64,000 bases of DNA from Doryteuthis pealeii (Eukaryota > Mollusca > Cephalopoda > Myopsida > Loliginidae): NCBI GenBank assembly GCA_023376005.1, contig CM042152.1, positions 83,912,878 through 83,976,877 on the forward strand, given 5' to 3'. This document shows positions 10,736 through 21,658 of the stretch, one piece after another; position 1 is the first letter of the stretch, and every line of letters starts with the position of its first letter. The notes beneath the pieces are model-generated. The model had not been told where the DNA came from. It saw nothing but the letters and a program-made list of their open reading frames with translations, and did no database searches. Position numbers and translations under genes: made by a program.

Positions 10736-13017
10736 CCTATGCTTATTTTTTAATGACATCTCGAGTGGTGTAATAATTAGAAGATCATTCTTAGCGAGGA
10801 CTTGACACGTGATATTGTTTTTACACCCCAGAAAATTCATTTGCAATGTGTGGGGATTGAAATAAAAATTTTAAAAATAAAAATAAACTCCCATGAGCCT
10901 TCAAACCGAAGAGCCCTCCGAGCATGTGTAGAAAAAAGACCCACTTCCAACCTCTCGGCCATTCCGACTTAAGCCTTAACGACGAGACGATATTTCTGGA
11001 TGGGCAGAAATTTCCCATCCACATAGTGGCTATGACCCATGAATAAAGCCTGAATCCTAAAACAACATTTTGTCTGTATCTCCTTTTCTTTTCTCGAATT
11101 CCTTTTCAGCGCGACCACCAAATATGATGGGGTTAAAAGCAAACCCTGTGAATACGAACCAGGAATAACCGCAGCCACCTTTAAACCTAAAACATTAAAC
11201 CTCTTGTAACCACACAAATAATAAACTTCCAACTAAAAATTTTACCTTTTTTTCCTATAACGAGCGTGCAATGTTTCTTTTAAGGTGTTAAAGTTAATTA
11301 AATAAGTGCGCTTTACACGACAAGAAATATTTGTTCCTATTTCCACAGTCAACAATCTATACCACGTATAATTGAACAAACATTTTATTCGTATTTATTT
11401 TTAGTATGAGTTTAGCATATTCTCGAAATGACAATCAGCCACGGCGGTAGAAATGGGAGCAATTCAAAACGAGGCTCCATTTACTGGCCAATGAAAATGC
11501 ACTGTTGTCATGGTGCGAACCTAACTCTTCTTCTCTTATAACCGGAAGGCAGGTTGAGGACAAAAAAAAAAAAAAAAAAAAAAAAAAGAATAAATAAAGT
11601 AGCGAAGTATCTTTTTAAAGATTGAAGGGAAGGCATATGTTAACAAAGGGATCTAATAAATTCTGCTATTGTGATTGCAGGTGTGTCGATGGAGATATCG
11701 GTAATGGAGGCGATAATGTGTCAGCTTAAGTAGATATGTCTTTCTTTAAATACCGTTTTTTTGTGTGTGTGTGTTTTTTGCTGATCATCTTGAGGCTTGT
11801 CCAAATCAACTTTCGCCAACAATTTAGAGAGAAACCCTTGCTTCGATGAGTTTTTTTTTATCCACCAAAAGTAGAAAAATATATAAATATGTATATATAA
11901 AGAAACCGACACCTTTTTTTATTGAATTCATAAAGACACACAAATTCTATCGTTAAAAAATAAAGAAAAAGGAAGACTTCAAAAGAAAATGTTTATAAAG
12001 ACCGCCCGCCATTTTTTTTTTCGTTATTAGACAAACGTGCGTCTTTGATTTTACGCGTCTAAGACATCATTAGCAATGAAACCGTTCTTGTTAGCTCTTT
12101 ACCTTCTTAACAGAAAGGGGTGACATCGTTTCCCTGACTTGAAGCTTTTCAAGCTTATGTTCAAAAAGTATCGAGATAGAAATGAAAAAAATGCTGTGGT
12201 CGTGTGGCGAAAGAGGAAGAAGAGAAAAAAAAATCACCTACCTCGAAGAAAGCGGATGGCTCTTGTTTGTGGGGAATCAACTAAAAGGAGGAAAATCTTA
12301 GATAATTCCCACTTTAAATATAGTTCCAAATATGGTAATTTTTTTTTTCCTTCTCAACTGTCTCGACCAATCGCATTTTTTGTCTCCTCAATAAAAGCCG
12401 TTACTTTTTTTTTTTTTTTTTAAATGGCTGACAGTGTATTTTTCAATATTTATTTTGCAAAAAATACAAAAATATGGCACAAGGCCTAAAATGTGAGTGG
12501 GGACGGTTGGTATTTTCTATCCTAACTTTTAACTTAACTATTTCCATTCGTGACCCAATTCATACTACAAATTTCCATTTACCATAAAACCAATTCGCAC
12601 TACAATCGCCAAAACTTAACAGTCTCTCTGACGAACCTACACCTAATCCCATATTTACATCGTCGTGAGGAAGGGGGATGATTTGATTTATATATACAAT
12701 TAAAACGAAAATGTGAAAACAATGTGAGAAAAAAAAAGCAAAATATGATGAAAAATAAAATGATTATTAGTATGGGCCCCCTTACTTTAGTAATATACCA
12801 GAAAAACTAGTTCACTGGTCGAAAATTGCTTGGAGGCTGAATATTAAAATAAAAATAAATTTCTCCTCAAGCACCCGGAGAACTTGAGTTTCTGTTATCT
12901 AATGGATGAGAGGGGGGGGGTAGGGTTGTAAGCGAGCTCTTGTTTTGACTTAGAAAGTTACATTTTTGAGTCCCCCACCATTTAAAAAAAAAATCTTCCA
13001 GTTGGATTTTTTTTACT
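10736..13017. other. A+T-rich stretch without recognisable gene
   Basis: Homopolymer runs (11563-11587, 12404-12421, 12962-12975) and a TTAACTTAACTATTTCCATT phrase near 12531 that is repeated at about 19839. Open frames at 10969-11232, 11721-11912 and 12139-12423 are low-complexity or lack any recognisable domain. Confidence 0.45.
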
Positions 13018-13140
13018 TCAATAAAAGTCAGTAAAGAATTCCATATCACAAAACTGGGTTCGCTAATCCAAAGAGATTCTTTCTCTTTGGATTAACGAAC
13101 CAAGTTTTGGGATACGGAATTCTTTACCGACTTTTATTGG
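13018..13140. repeat. Short foldback, near-perfect palindrome
   Basis: Arms of about 60 bp fold around AAAGAGATTCTTTCTCTTT near 13078. Both arms contain AATAAAAGTC, TAAAGAATTCC and AACTTGGTTCG-type sequence. It abuts the DNA element starting at 13139. Confidence 0.85.
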
Positions 13141-13482
13141 GTGCTGTTCCTATTTGTGATCTACTATCGATCTACTATTCATGGCATGTGATCTACTAGG
13201 AAAAAAGAAGACAAATAAAAATTATATTAATTTATTATTGTAATTTTTAAAAAAATACAATTTTATTTAATGTAAATTCTAAAAAAGGTAAAAATCAAGA
13301 CATTTAACGATAAAACTCTTTAATATCATTTTAAAAAATCTGACCCTAACAGTTGCTAGTTTAATGGGAAAATAATGGGTAGTTAATGGGTAGATCACAT
13401 ATTGAAATGTAAACAACTCGGTAGATCACATATTGGATTAGAAACCATTCGGTAGATCACATATTGGAAGAACACCTATGTT
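13139..13482. mobile_element. DNA element with inverted ends and repeated TGATCTAC motif
   Basis: The left end GGGTGCTGTTCC and the right end complement GGTGTTCTTCC form imperfect terminal inverted repeats. Next to them TGATCTAC occurs three times on the left (13156-13200) and its complement GTAGATCA three times on the right (13390-13462). Internal blocks CTACTAGGAAAAAAGAAGAC and TTTAATGGGAAAATAA are the same as in the telomere-like-core MITEs (42030 and others), so the two are related. Superfamily not determined. Confidence 0.65.
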
Positions 13483-13652
13483 TGTTATAAACCAGGTCCT
13501 GCTAGTTTTAAGTTATGAATAATCAAGGGATTAATGTGGTAAAATTATAGTATGCATAAAAACTTACTTATTCTTGCCAGGTGTTCACCAATCAGAGAAG
13601 TCTTCTTGCTCTGTAAAAAAAAAAAAAAAAAAAAAAAAAAAGATATGAACAT

Positions 13653-14145
13653 TAGTGTAGGTCGATTTTGGAACTGTAACGTTTCCCATGTGACGAAAGT
13701 TGCAAATTAACAAAGAATTACTACACAAAATATTTTTCTTCAAAACTTTGCCTTCATTTGAGGAAAACAGATTTCAATCTTTTAAAATGTTATCACTGTT
13801 ACAGCTTAATTATTAGGTAAAAAGCAGCATATCAGAGGTGTCAGCGATGGAGGGGGGGGGTTCAATTCTAATTCTAGTTATATCTTATTTGTTTCATTTT
13901 AGTAAAATAAATTTGTTTTAAAAATTGAAATTGCTAAATTTTCTATCCAATTTCTGGGTCAATGTTGTGAAAACGATGATTTTTGGTGCATTTTAACTGA
14001 CGATGTTTGAAGCTATTTTCCTTAAAACAATGGTGCAATTAAGAGATGTAATTTTTGGTATCAGTATTCATTATATCAACACACAACTTTTACTGTTTGA
14101 GAGAATTTAAAACTTTAAAAAAAAGTGAAAAATCAACCTACCCTA
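13653..14145 (+). mobile_element. TA-flanked inverted-repeat MITE (copy M2)
   Basis: About 493 bp. The left end is TAGTGTAGGTCGATTTT and the right end complement TAGGGTAGGTTGATTTTT. No transposase gene. The same family as M1 and M3, with a TA at each boundary, as expected for Tc1/mariner-type insertion. Confidence 0.8.
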
Positions 14146-14189
14146 CTATACATGGACCCACCCAGTGTAGACCGACCAGAAAAAAATTG

Positions 14190-14265
14190 ACATGATCATA
14201 TATGTGGATTCTGGATGCCATGCAGAGGATTTACCAGGAGCACTAATTGAGTGATCTATGGTTGA
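14190..14265 (+). pseudogene. RTE-like LINE, 3'-terminal coding scrap
   Basis: Translates with the C-terminal motif of the LINE seen at 21640 and 52600 (DSGCHAEDLPGA, corresponding to DTGxxxEDLP). Only about 25 codons remain and a stop follows. Confidence 0.55.
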
Positions 14266-14327
14266 AATATCTTAGGATATTTGAGCCCTGACATACATGT
14301 TATGACTTTTGTGTATTGGGTTCACTG

Positions 14328-14366
14328 GTTTAGCTCAGTTAGTAGAACCTAATAATCACAGGTCAT
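14328..14366 (+). repeat. SINE family 1 head fragment
   Basis: TTTAGCTCAGTTAGTAGA is the box A region of the family. It is cut off by the insertion of MITE copy M3 at 14367. Confidence 0.55.
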
Positions 14367-14869
14367 TAGGGTAGGTCCATTTTGGAACTGTAACGTCTCC
14401 TATGTGGTGAAAGTGGCAAATTAACAAAGAATCACCCCACAGAATATTTTCCTTCAAAACTTTGCCTTCATTGAGGAAATAGATTTCAATTTTAAAAATG
14501 TTATTCCTGTTACAGTTTAATTAATGGGTTAAAAAGCAATATATCAGAGGTGTTGGCGATGATGGGGAAGGATATTGTCAATTTTAATTCTAGTTATAAT
14601 ATCTTATTTGTTTCATCTTAGTCAAATAAATTTCTGTTTTGAATATTGAAATTGCTAAATTTTCTAACCAATTTCTGGGCCAAATGTTGCGAAAACGAGA
14701 ATTTTTAGTGTATGTTAACTGCCGATCTTTGATGCTATTTCCTCAAACAACGGTGCAAGTAAGAGGTCTAGTTTTTGGTATCAGTATTTATTATACCAAC
14801 ATACAACTTTCGCTATTTTAGAGAATTTGATATTTAAAAAAAAAAGAAGTGAAAAATCAACCTACCCTA
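14367..14869 (+). mobile_element. TA-flanked inverted-repeat MITE (copy M3)
   Basis: About 503 bp with the best-preserved ends of the family: TAGGGTAGGTCCATTTT on the left, complement of AAAATCAACCTACCCTA on the right. It inserted into a SINE head. Confidence 0.85.
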
Positions 14870-15244
14870 ATGGACATTTAAAATTTATATTAATGAATAT
14901 ATACTATAAACTATTTTGTCTAATTTGATTATTTTGGATTTTGCATTTTCCAACCTTCCTCAGGTGTCTCTCAGTTTTAAACTTCCAAAGTGTAGGCGAG
15001 AAGATTCCTTGGCTCCAAGAACATACATGTCTGTCTTGCACGAGGGCGGGGGGCTCCGAAAGAGAGTAATTTAATTTAATGACCCCCTACCCGAGCTTCG
15101 AGATTGTGTTGGCAGTATTTTAATGTAGTAACAATCGCCAGATGGAAAATTGACTATTATCACATCAAAACTACACAAAGAACTTTGAAACTATTGTTTT
15201 CCTTAATCATTCCAATTTTAACTCTTCACATATCTAAGCAACAA
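14870..15244. other. Non-coding stretch
   Basis: No recognisable feature except a short G-rich run at 15043-15052. Confidence 0.4.
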
Positions 15245-15345
15245 GGATAAGTTTCAAATGAAGACCCTCAGTCACCACCTTCTAGCACATATATGATAAA
15301 AAAAAGGGTAGAGGCTTGCCATAAGGGCAATAGGGTTGGGGCAAT
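15245..15345 (+). repeat. Family 4 fragment
   Basis: Matches the middle of the copy at 22470-23068 (TTCTAGCAC, ATATGATAAAA, GGGCAATAGGGTTGGG). Confidence 0.7.
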
Positions 15346-15389
15346 GTTTAGTCTAAACAATGATACTGAACAAATCCCGAAAGCAGAAC

Positions 15390-15516
15390 TCAACAAAACA
15401 GGAACTGTAAGGCTACTTGCCTCCCATCTCACAAACCCTCCAAATAATATAGACATGTTGGGCACTGATGAAAAAGCAAGGAAGAACTCATAAGTGACTG
15501 GTGGATTTCCACACGT
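15390..15516 (+). pseudogene. RTE-like LINE coding fragment
   Basis: Homologous to 52250-52372 (CTTGCCTCCCATCTCACAAA, then the GGAGAAGTAAGGA-type block for WRSKDELINDVLLW). Frame-broken. It runs directly into a MITE fragment at 15517, as if the MITE had inserted into the same kind of LINE as at 52382. Confidence 0.7.
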
Positions 15517-15642
15517 GGATCTACTAGGAAAAAAGAAGACGGGGTTAGGGTTAGGTTAGTTAGTTTAATGGGAGAATAAATAAATAATTTATCAGTCAAG
15601 AGTGGTTCCACTTTGTTTATGCTGGAGTTATAGGAAATAACT
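15517..15642 (+). mobile_element. MITE with telomere-like core, left-truncated
   Basis: Contains CTACTAGGAAAAAAGAAGAC, GGGTTAGGGTTAGG and the right terminal repeat complement AGTTATTTCCTATAA. The left inverted repeat is absent. Confidence 0.8.
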
Positions 15643-16065
15643 AGTTCTTTTCTTCTTGTTAATTATTGTTAAGTCTGGTCTTCTCTCCGGAATTGGGTGG
15701 TCTGCTTTTATCTCAAAGTGCCAGAGAATTTTATGCGTCTCATTTTCTAAGAAAATTCTCGTTTCTGTATATACCAGTTATCAGCATGGCTAAAATTTAG
15801 TCTCTTGACTTCTAACAAGATTATATATAGACACTCATGGTGATTGCCACTTCTTCCCAGATGGCCATTTCTACAAGTAGTTCGGTTGTGAGCACGCAGA
15901 GGGCCCACTGGTACAAATTTGTTTTTATGTTCCCTGTCACACATGAACCCCTTTCTTGACTTCCTCTCGCATGCGACGTTCGTGTCTGAGAAGCCCAGCC
16001 CTTGACGGGCAGCCCCTGCCACACAGGTGACATATATGGCCAGTCTTAAATGTAGGAAGTATGTC

Positions 16066-16111
<46 letters not shown>

Positions 16112-16242
16112 CACACACGCGAGTTTTTGTTTGGTTTCTCTGTTCGATGGCACATCAAACCTTTGTGAGTTATTTAATGTCAAAACCATCCTTGTAGATG
16201 AACAGTAATGGTACAATTTAAACCATAGCTGGGGGAATAATG
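15643..16242. other. Non-coding stretch with (TA)n
   Basis: A (TA)n run lies at 16072-16110. Bases 16130-16240 resemble 54645-54720 (TGGCACATCAAACC versus TGGCATATCAACC, GTTATTTAATGTCAAAACC). The 108-codon frame at 15747-16073 has no recognisable domain. Confidence 0.45.
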
Positions 16243-16368
16243 CAACTTACACCTTTCTCAAGGATATTAATCTGAGAGTGAACGTAATAGCAAGACTGGA
16301 GTTTGAACTCTCTTACTACGATGTCACAGTCCAGCACGTTAGCCACTACGCCACGGGAATTTCCTGTT
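16243..16368 (-). repeat. tRNA-like SINE, family 2 variant
   Basis: On the minus strand: GGCGTAGTGGCTAACGTGCT (box A-like), then AGAGTTCAAACTCC (box B-like), then TATCCTTGAGAAAGGT, the counterpart of the family 2 body phrase TACCCTTGGGAAAGGT. Similar copies are at 45445-45562 and 54957-55053. Confidence 0.65.
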
Positions 16369-16868
16369 AGTTTTGAAGCAGGTTTAAGAAAACAAGCATT
16401 CTGAATCAAACAGGTAGTCTTAATTACGAGCCGATAAATATTAAACATATATATATAGCATTAATAACATTTCTTACCCCCCCCAAAAAAAAATCGTATG
16501 AAGTAAAAAAAAAAAAAAAAATATAATAAAATTGACATTTTAGACTGGGATGATATAAAGTTGATAATTAGGTACACTTGAATAGGATTCTGTTTAACAA
16601 AAAATACAACAAAAAGAATATGGAATAAAAAAAAGTAACTAAGGTAGAGAAAAAATAAAAATAAAACAAAAAATAAAAAGAGTAAACAGATGACATTTAC
16701 CGTTTTGTGAATGTTCAACTTCAATTTATGATGAGTTTGCAGTGACTAATGGAATTTCTGTTTAAAAAGTCATGGCATTCTCAACAGTGAAGAGATTTTT
16801 CCCAGTGAGGTAAAAAGAATGAGAAATAATATAACTGCAATAAGAAAGTATGTAATGATAATTATACA

Positions 16869-16869
<1 letters not shown>
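16369..16869. other. A+T-rich stretch without recognisable gene
   Basis: Homopolymer-rich; open frames here are low-complexity. Confidence 0.45.
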
Positions 16870-16907
<38 letters not shown>

Positions 16908-16979
16908 CGTAAATATATATAGATACACACATGTGTATATGTATATATATATATATGCATGCATATGCATATATGTATG

Positions 16980-17014
<35 letters not shown>

Positions 17015-17023
17015 GCATGCATA

Positions 17024-17077
<54 letters not shown>

Positions 17078-17820
17078 TGCATATGCATATATATGCCTAT
17101 ATATGTACATATATATATATATTTATACATGTATATGCATATATATATATATATATATTATACATGCATATGCATATATATGCCTATATATGTACATATA
17201 TATATTTATACATGTATATGCACATATATATGCATGCATATGCATATATATGCCTATATATGTACATATATATATTTATACATGTATATGCACATATATA
17301 TATGCATGCATATGCATATATATGCCTATATATGTACATATATATATATTTATACATGTATATGCACATATATATATGCATGCATATATATGCCTATATA
17401 TGTACATATATATATATATATATTTATACATGTATATGCACATATATACATGTATATGCATATATATGCCTATATATATACATACATGTATATGCACATA
17501 TATACATACACATATATGTACATACATGTATATGCACATATATACATACATGTATATGCACATATATATACATACATGTATGTATATATATATACATACA
17601 TGTATGTATATATATATATATACATGTATATATATATATACATGTATGTATATATATATATATATATACATGTATATGCACATATATATACATACATGTA
17701 TATGCACATATATATGCACATGTATGTATAATATATATGTACATGTATATATATATATATACATGTATGTATATATATATATATACATGTATATGCACAT
17801 ATATACATACATGTATATGC

Positions 17821-17891
<71 letters not shown>

Positions 17892-17905
17892 CATGTATGT
17901 ATATA
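16870..17905. repeat. A/T satellite with higher-order units
   Basis: About 1 kb of TA steps interrupted by regularly spaced TGCATGCATATGCA, TGCCTATATATGTACA and TTTATACATGTATATGCACA blocks. From about 17080 to 17460 these recur as a larger unit of roughly 60-70 bp. Because the alphabet almost lacks TAA, TAG and TGA in frame, open frames of 266-364 codons appear on both strands, with I/Y/M/H/C-only translations. These are not genes. Confidence 0.9.
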
Positions 17906-17990
17906 TATACTAGCTGTGTTTATATCTACACAAATAAATGACTCAAAAGCAGCTAGACACACACACACACATATATATATATATTATTTA

Positions 17991-18584
17991 TCATAATGGA
18001 GATTGTGTGTCTTTGTTTCTGTAACCGAAACTATATCACTACTCAAGTCACAATTCCTTAGTTATTTACATCACATTCTCCATGATTTTATTTTTTATTT
18101 AAACCTCAATTATTAATAAAAATTGTTTTACATTATTAATACTGTTGGCCATATCTACATTCTAATAACATGCAAGTGTATTTATATATGCAACAAAATA
18201 GCGGTTTACAGTGTGAATGGGAAGGTTAATTTGCATATTGATATTAACAAATTGATTTTAATAAATATGTGCTTAGTATTATTGATTTCTAATTGTTTGG
18301 TTTTATCTTAATGAATATAAGCAAAAATCCCGGGGATAAATCTTAATATAAATCCATTAACAAATAGAAATAACTGTAATTTTATTCTTTACTTTTTATT
18401 TTAACTAAATAGTTAATTTAGGAAAATTTAGCAATGAAAGACGGGAGCAATGGAAAAGTAAGTTTTCGCCTATACCCCACTCTATTTCAAATTTTTTTTA
18501 TCTGCATTCTTATTTAGTTTTATTAGCCTTTCTAATTTAATATATTTTATTACATTAAAACCGGAGGGTGCATATATTTGCTAG
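17991..18584 (+). mobile_element. Non-autonomous Helitron-like element, type B (copy B1)
   Basis: About 594 bp. It starts TCATAATGGAGATTGTGTGT and ends ...CATATATTTGCTAG followed by T. The 3' hairpin is degraded here (CCGGAGGGTG remains) but is better kept in copy B2, at 27399-28012. Its ends resemble type A, but the interior differs. The 62-codon open frame inside is not a recognised protein. Confidence 0.7.
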
Positions 18585-18609
18585 TATATATAATGTGTGT
18601 GTAAGAATA

Positions 18610-18905
18610 ACTAGAATACATCCAAGGCCAAATAAATTAATCAGAAATTCCGTAGAAGACAATCTTAATTAACATTGCAGACAGTAAACGAAGTTAATAG
18701 TAGGAAAATCACCACAAGCTAAAACCTGCCATCCAAGAAGATAGACTTCAGAAGTGGAAAGAACTACTTATAAAATCATCGATAAACATACCCAAGAAAT
18801 CATTAATTGCCAACTAGACATCAGGCTAGGACTTTTATGGAGGGTGAACTCAACGAAGTGCTAAAATAATCAAAAGCAGAAAAAGTTACAGGTCTCAATG
18901 AACGG
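18610..18905 (+). pseudogene. RTE-like LINE, linker region before reverse transcriptase
   Basis: Frame-broken pieces such as QEDRLQKWKELL, CQLDIRLG and ELNEVLK are typical of the segment between endonuclease and reverse transcriptase in RTE-type LINEs. The continuation of the same reading order appears after the pyrimidine tract, at 19855. Confidence 0.65.
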
Positions 18906-18924
18906 TATCTTTAACCAACATCTC

Positions 18925-19672
18925 TTATTGTTTCTCTCTCTCTCTCTCACACGCTTTTCTCTATTTCTTTTTTCTGTCGGTTACTCTTTCTAAATTTCTT
19001 TCTTTCGTCTCTCTCTCTCTCTCTCAATTTCTTTCTCTCTTATCCGCTCTCTCTCTTTCTTTTCCTCCCCCTCTTTCTTTTCTAAATTTCTTTCCCTCCC
19101 CCTCTTTCTTTTTCTAAATTTCTTTCTCTCTCTCTTTCTAAATTCTTTCTCTCTCTCTCTCTCTAAATTCCTTTATCCTCTTCTCTCGATTCCTTTATCT
19201 CTCTTCTCTCTTTCTAGATTCCTTTATCTCTCTTTCTCTCTTCTAATTCCTTTATCTCTCTTTCTCTCTTTCTAAATTTCTCTCTCTCTTCTAAATCTCT
19301 CTTTCTCAATTCCTTTCTCTCTCTTTCTCTCTTTCTAAATTCCTTTTATCTCTCTTTCTAAATTTCTTTCTCTCTCTCTCTCTCTTTCTCTTTCTAAATT
19401 TCTTTCTCTCTCTCTAAATTCCTTTATCTCTCTTTCTCTCTTTCTAAATTCCTTTCTTTCTAAATTCCTCTCTCTCTCTCTCTTTCTAAATTCCTTTCCC
19501 TCTCTTTCTAAATTCCTTTCTCTCTTCCCCCTGCTCTTTCTATCCCCCTGCTCCCCCTTTCTAAATTTCTTTCTTTTTCTCTCACTCTTTCTCACTCTAT
19601 CCCCTGCTCTCTCTCCTCTTTCTCAATTTCTTTCTCTCTCCCCCTCTCTCTAAGTTTCTTTCTCTCTTTGAA
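18925..19672. repeat. Polypyrimidine tract
   Basis: About 750 bp almost purely C/T on the plus strand apart from regular AAAT or AAATT blocks: TCTCTCTTTCTAAATTCC-type units repeated irregularly. It separates two parts of one LINE reading frame. The glutamate/arginine-rich frame at 19335-19595 on the minus strand is its translation and is not a gene. Confidence 0.9.
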
Positions 19673-19854
19673 GTATAGAAAACAAGGAAATTTGACACCA
19701 TACTTCTTTGATTATACAACCCAATATATAAAGAAAAGGCAATAGAGAAATGGACAAATGTTGTATTGTCTCATTTTTCAAAGAACTACACAAGTATAGA
19801 TATTTATTTTCGGATATAAATACAAAAAAAAAATGTACTTTTAACTTAACTATT
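19673..19854. other. Short non-coding segment
   Basis: Nothing recognised, except the phrase TTAACTTAACTATTTCCATT shared with 12531. Confidence 0.4.
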
Positions 19855-20105
19855 TCCATTCGTGGAACTACAAAGGTATAACTCTTACTGCCATATCTGC
19901 TAAGGTTTATAATGCCCTTATTCTCAATAACATCCTTTCTGAAGTAGAGAAAATTCAAAGGAAAAATCAAAACGGATTTTGGAGAAATCGATGCACAATT
20001 TCTCAGATTCTGACTATTCATTGAAAGGATTTGAGAAAAAAACATCTTAAGGCAATGCTTTTATTTGTAGATTTCTCCAAGGCATTTGACTCCATACTAG
20101 GGGTG
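19855..20105 (+). pseudogene. RTE-like LINE reverse transcriptase fragment
   Basis: Translates in pieces as YKGITLTAISAKVYNAL, RKNQNGFWRNRCTISQIL and LLFVDFSKAFDSI. These correspond to conserved reverse-transcriptase blocks of RTE-clade LINEs, including the FVDFSKAFDS block with the first catalytic aspartate. Frame-broken, and the YADD block downstream is missing. Confidence 0.8.
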
Positions 20106-20298
20106 GGCAAATGAATACTTTTTTCCTAAAAAAAATAAATAAGACAAGTGTTTTCTATGGCCATTTTTGCTGATTAATACGATTCTGATGAGATCATTGA
20201 CCTAGGATGTCATTTTAGGTTGGTTCCCTCGTGATCAGTTTCAAAATGGCAGTTGGAAATCCTTGTTTTTGCTAAAGAAAAGGACAATATATGGTTTA
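20106..20298. other. Non-coding segment
   Basis: Nothing recognised. It ends with the left target duplication GTTTA (20294-20298) of the solo LTR. Confidence 0.4.
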
Positions 20299-20585
20299 TG
20301 TAAATGCAAGATAATTATCTCCCTTGTTTTGTTCGGCCATCCTATTGCGTGGGTACAAGCACCGTTTGACACCGGTAAAAGTCACGTGTTTGCGTGGCGC
20401 TGGATTTCGAATTCATTTAGCAGCAGGATTTGAAGACGACAAGAAGTTTCTCGTTGAAGACTCTCGTTGAAGACCAGTTGCGAAACAGGAGGATAGGTGA
20501 CAACTCCCGTATTTACCCAAATAAAAGCTTCTTCACCAGTCGGACTCTGTCTTTATTCATTTCCTTGCTTTGGGCGGCCGTTACA
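20299..20585 (+). mobile_element. Solo LTR with perfect target-site duplication
   Basis: 287 bp. It starts TGTAA and ends TTACA (terminal inverted pentamers, the TG...CA rule) and is flanked on both sides by GTTTA. Inside is a polyadenylation signal AATAAA (20520-20525) and an E-box-like CACGTG (about 20384). It is more GC-rich than its flanks. No internal retroelement remains, so it most likely arose by recombination between the two LTRs of a former provirus-like element. The family is unknown and it does not match the Ty3/gypsy LTR at 56.7 kb. Confidence 0.8.
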
Positions 20586-20764
20586 GTTTAATAATGGTCT
20601 AATATGTCTGATCATAGGTTTTCTTAGTCACAGAATATGAAAATACATTCATTTTATTGATTTAACTAGCTTTAATTACTTTATCGTGTAAAAAAATGAA
20701 AATTTTAATAAGATTAGTGTGATGCCGACTGGGCAGGTTCAAGTGAAACTTAATACTTTTAAAA

Positions 20765-20922
20765 GAGATATCACATGATTCTGGCCGAGTCTATAAATAG
20801 GAGTGGGCTTTTAACACACACCTTATATCAAAATAAGGGGTGTGTTGAGATTTTTCCAATATAAGGTGTGTGTTAAAAGCCCACTCCTATTTATAGACTC
20901 GGCCAGAACCATATGATATCTC
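20765..20922. repeat. Foldback element
   Basis: Arms 20765-20831 and 20858-20922 are near-perfect inverted repeats (GAGATATCA, CTGGCCGAGTCTATAAATAG, GTGGGCTTTTAACACACACC). A diverged half copy is at about 39632-39695. Confidence 0.9.
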
Positions 20923-21508
20923 TTGGCCAATCACTGGCAGTACCTTGCTGATGATACAATACTTAAACCGACAGTACTGGCCATAACTACTTTGCCTTTC
21001 ATGGACGACGGACATGGGATTAAATCACTGGACCTTTAACAATACGCAGGATAGGACTTATTCGCTTACCAAAGTATTCCATAATCCAGGACTTACTTAC
21101 TTTAAGCCCTTTTCAACTGGCCAAGGATGGCATTTAAAAACTTTACATAGTGACATTTTTGCCCAGAGATATCAGCAAATACAAATGAAGTTCGCAATAG
21201 TTAACTTCGACACATAAGAATTTTCCATATATGTGAGTTACTTGACTCACAGATTTGCCCTGATTCGGTTATCAAATTTAGCAAACTGGGATTCACATCC
21301 TAAGTTTGTGAGAAGTGCCCCCATCTTCATCTCCCCAGTTATGGGTTAAATTGTACTACTACTGTTCTACAAGGATGGTATCACATTCCCACTTTAGACA
21401 CTCCTTTCCCAAAGCGTCAGAATCATCTTTATGGCGTGTAAGTTAACTCTTTCCAACAGCAAGGATTCTGAAGACAACTTGCTATTATCAAGAGGTTTAT
21501 TTACCATA
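20923..21508. other. Non-coding stretch
   Basis: A 67-codon open frame (21014-21217) shows no recognisable domain. Nothing else seen. Confidence 0.4.
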
Positions 21509-21658
21509 GGGATAATTCCATGTCAAATCATCCAGGCCATATCACCCATCCTCTTCAATTTTTCCGAAATTTTATCCAAGTATGGATTATGATAAGGTTA
21601 GACAATCCCCAGAATTTAAGTTTCCAATTCCAAAAATTGGTGGAGTTATGTCGATTTT
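21509..21658 (+). mobile_element. Single arm of the large foldback element
   Basis: Starts ATAATTCCATGTCAAATCAT and matches the outer arm of 62445-63033 (CATCCAGGCCAT, CCCAGAATTTAAG, TTCCAATTCCAAA, GTTATGTCGATTTT). It stops where LINE sequence begins. Confidence 0.7.

Noticed and set aside
16819..17996. Very long open frames (up to 364 codons plus, 230 minus)
   Set aside because: They are translations of a TA-rich satellite that lacks stop codons by composition; only I, Y, M, H, C, T, A, V and similar residues appear, and equally long frames occur on both strands.
19335..19595. Glutamate/arginine-rich minus frame of 86 codons
   Set aside because: Pure by-product of the polypyrimidine tract.
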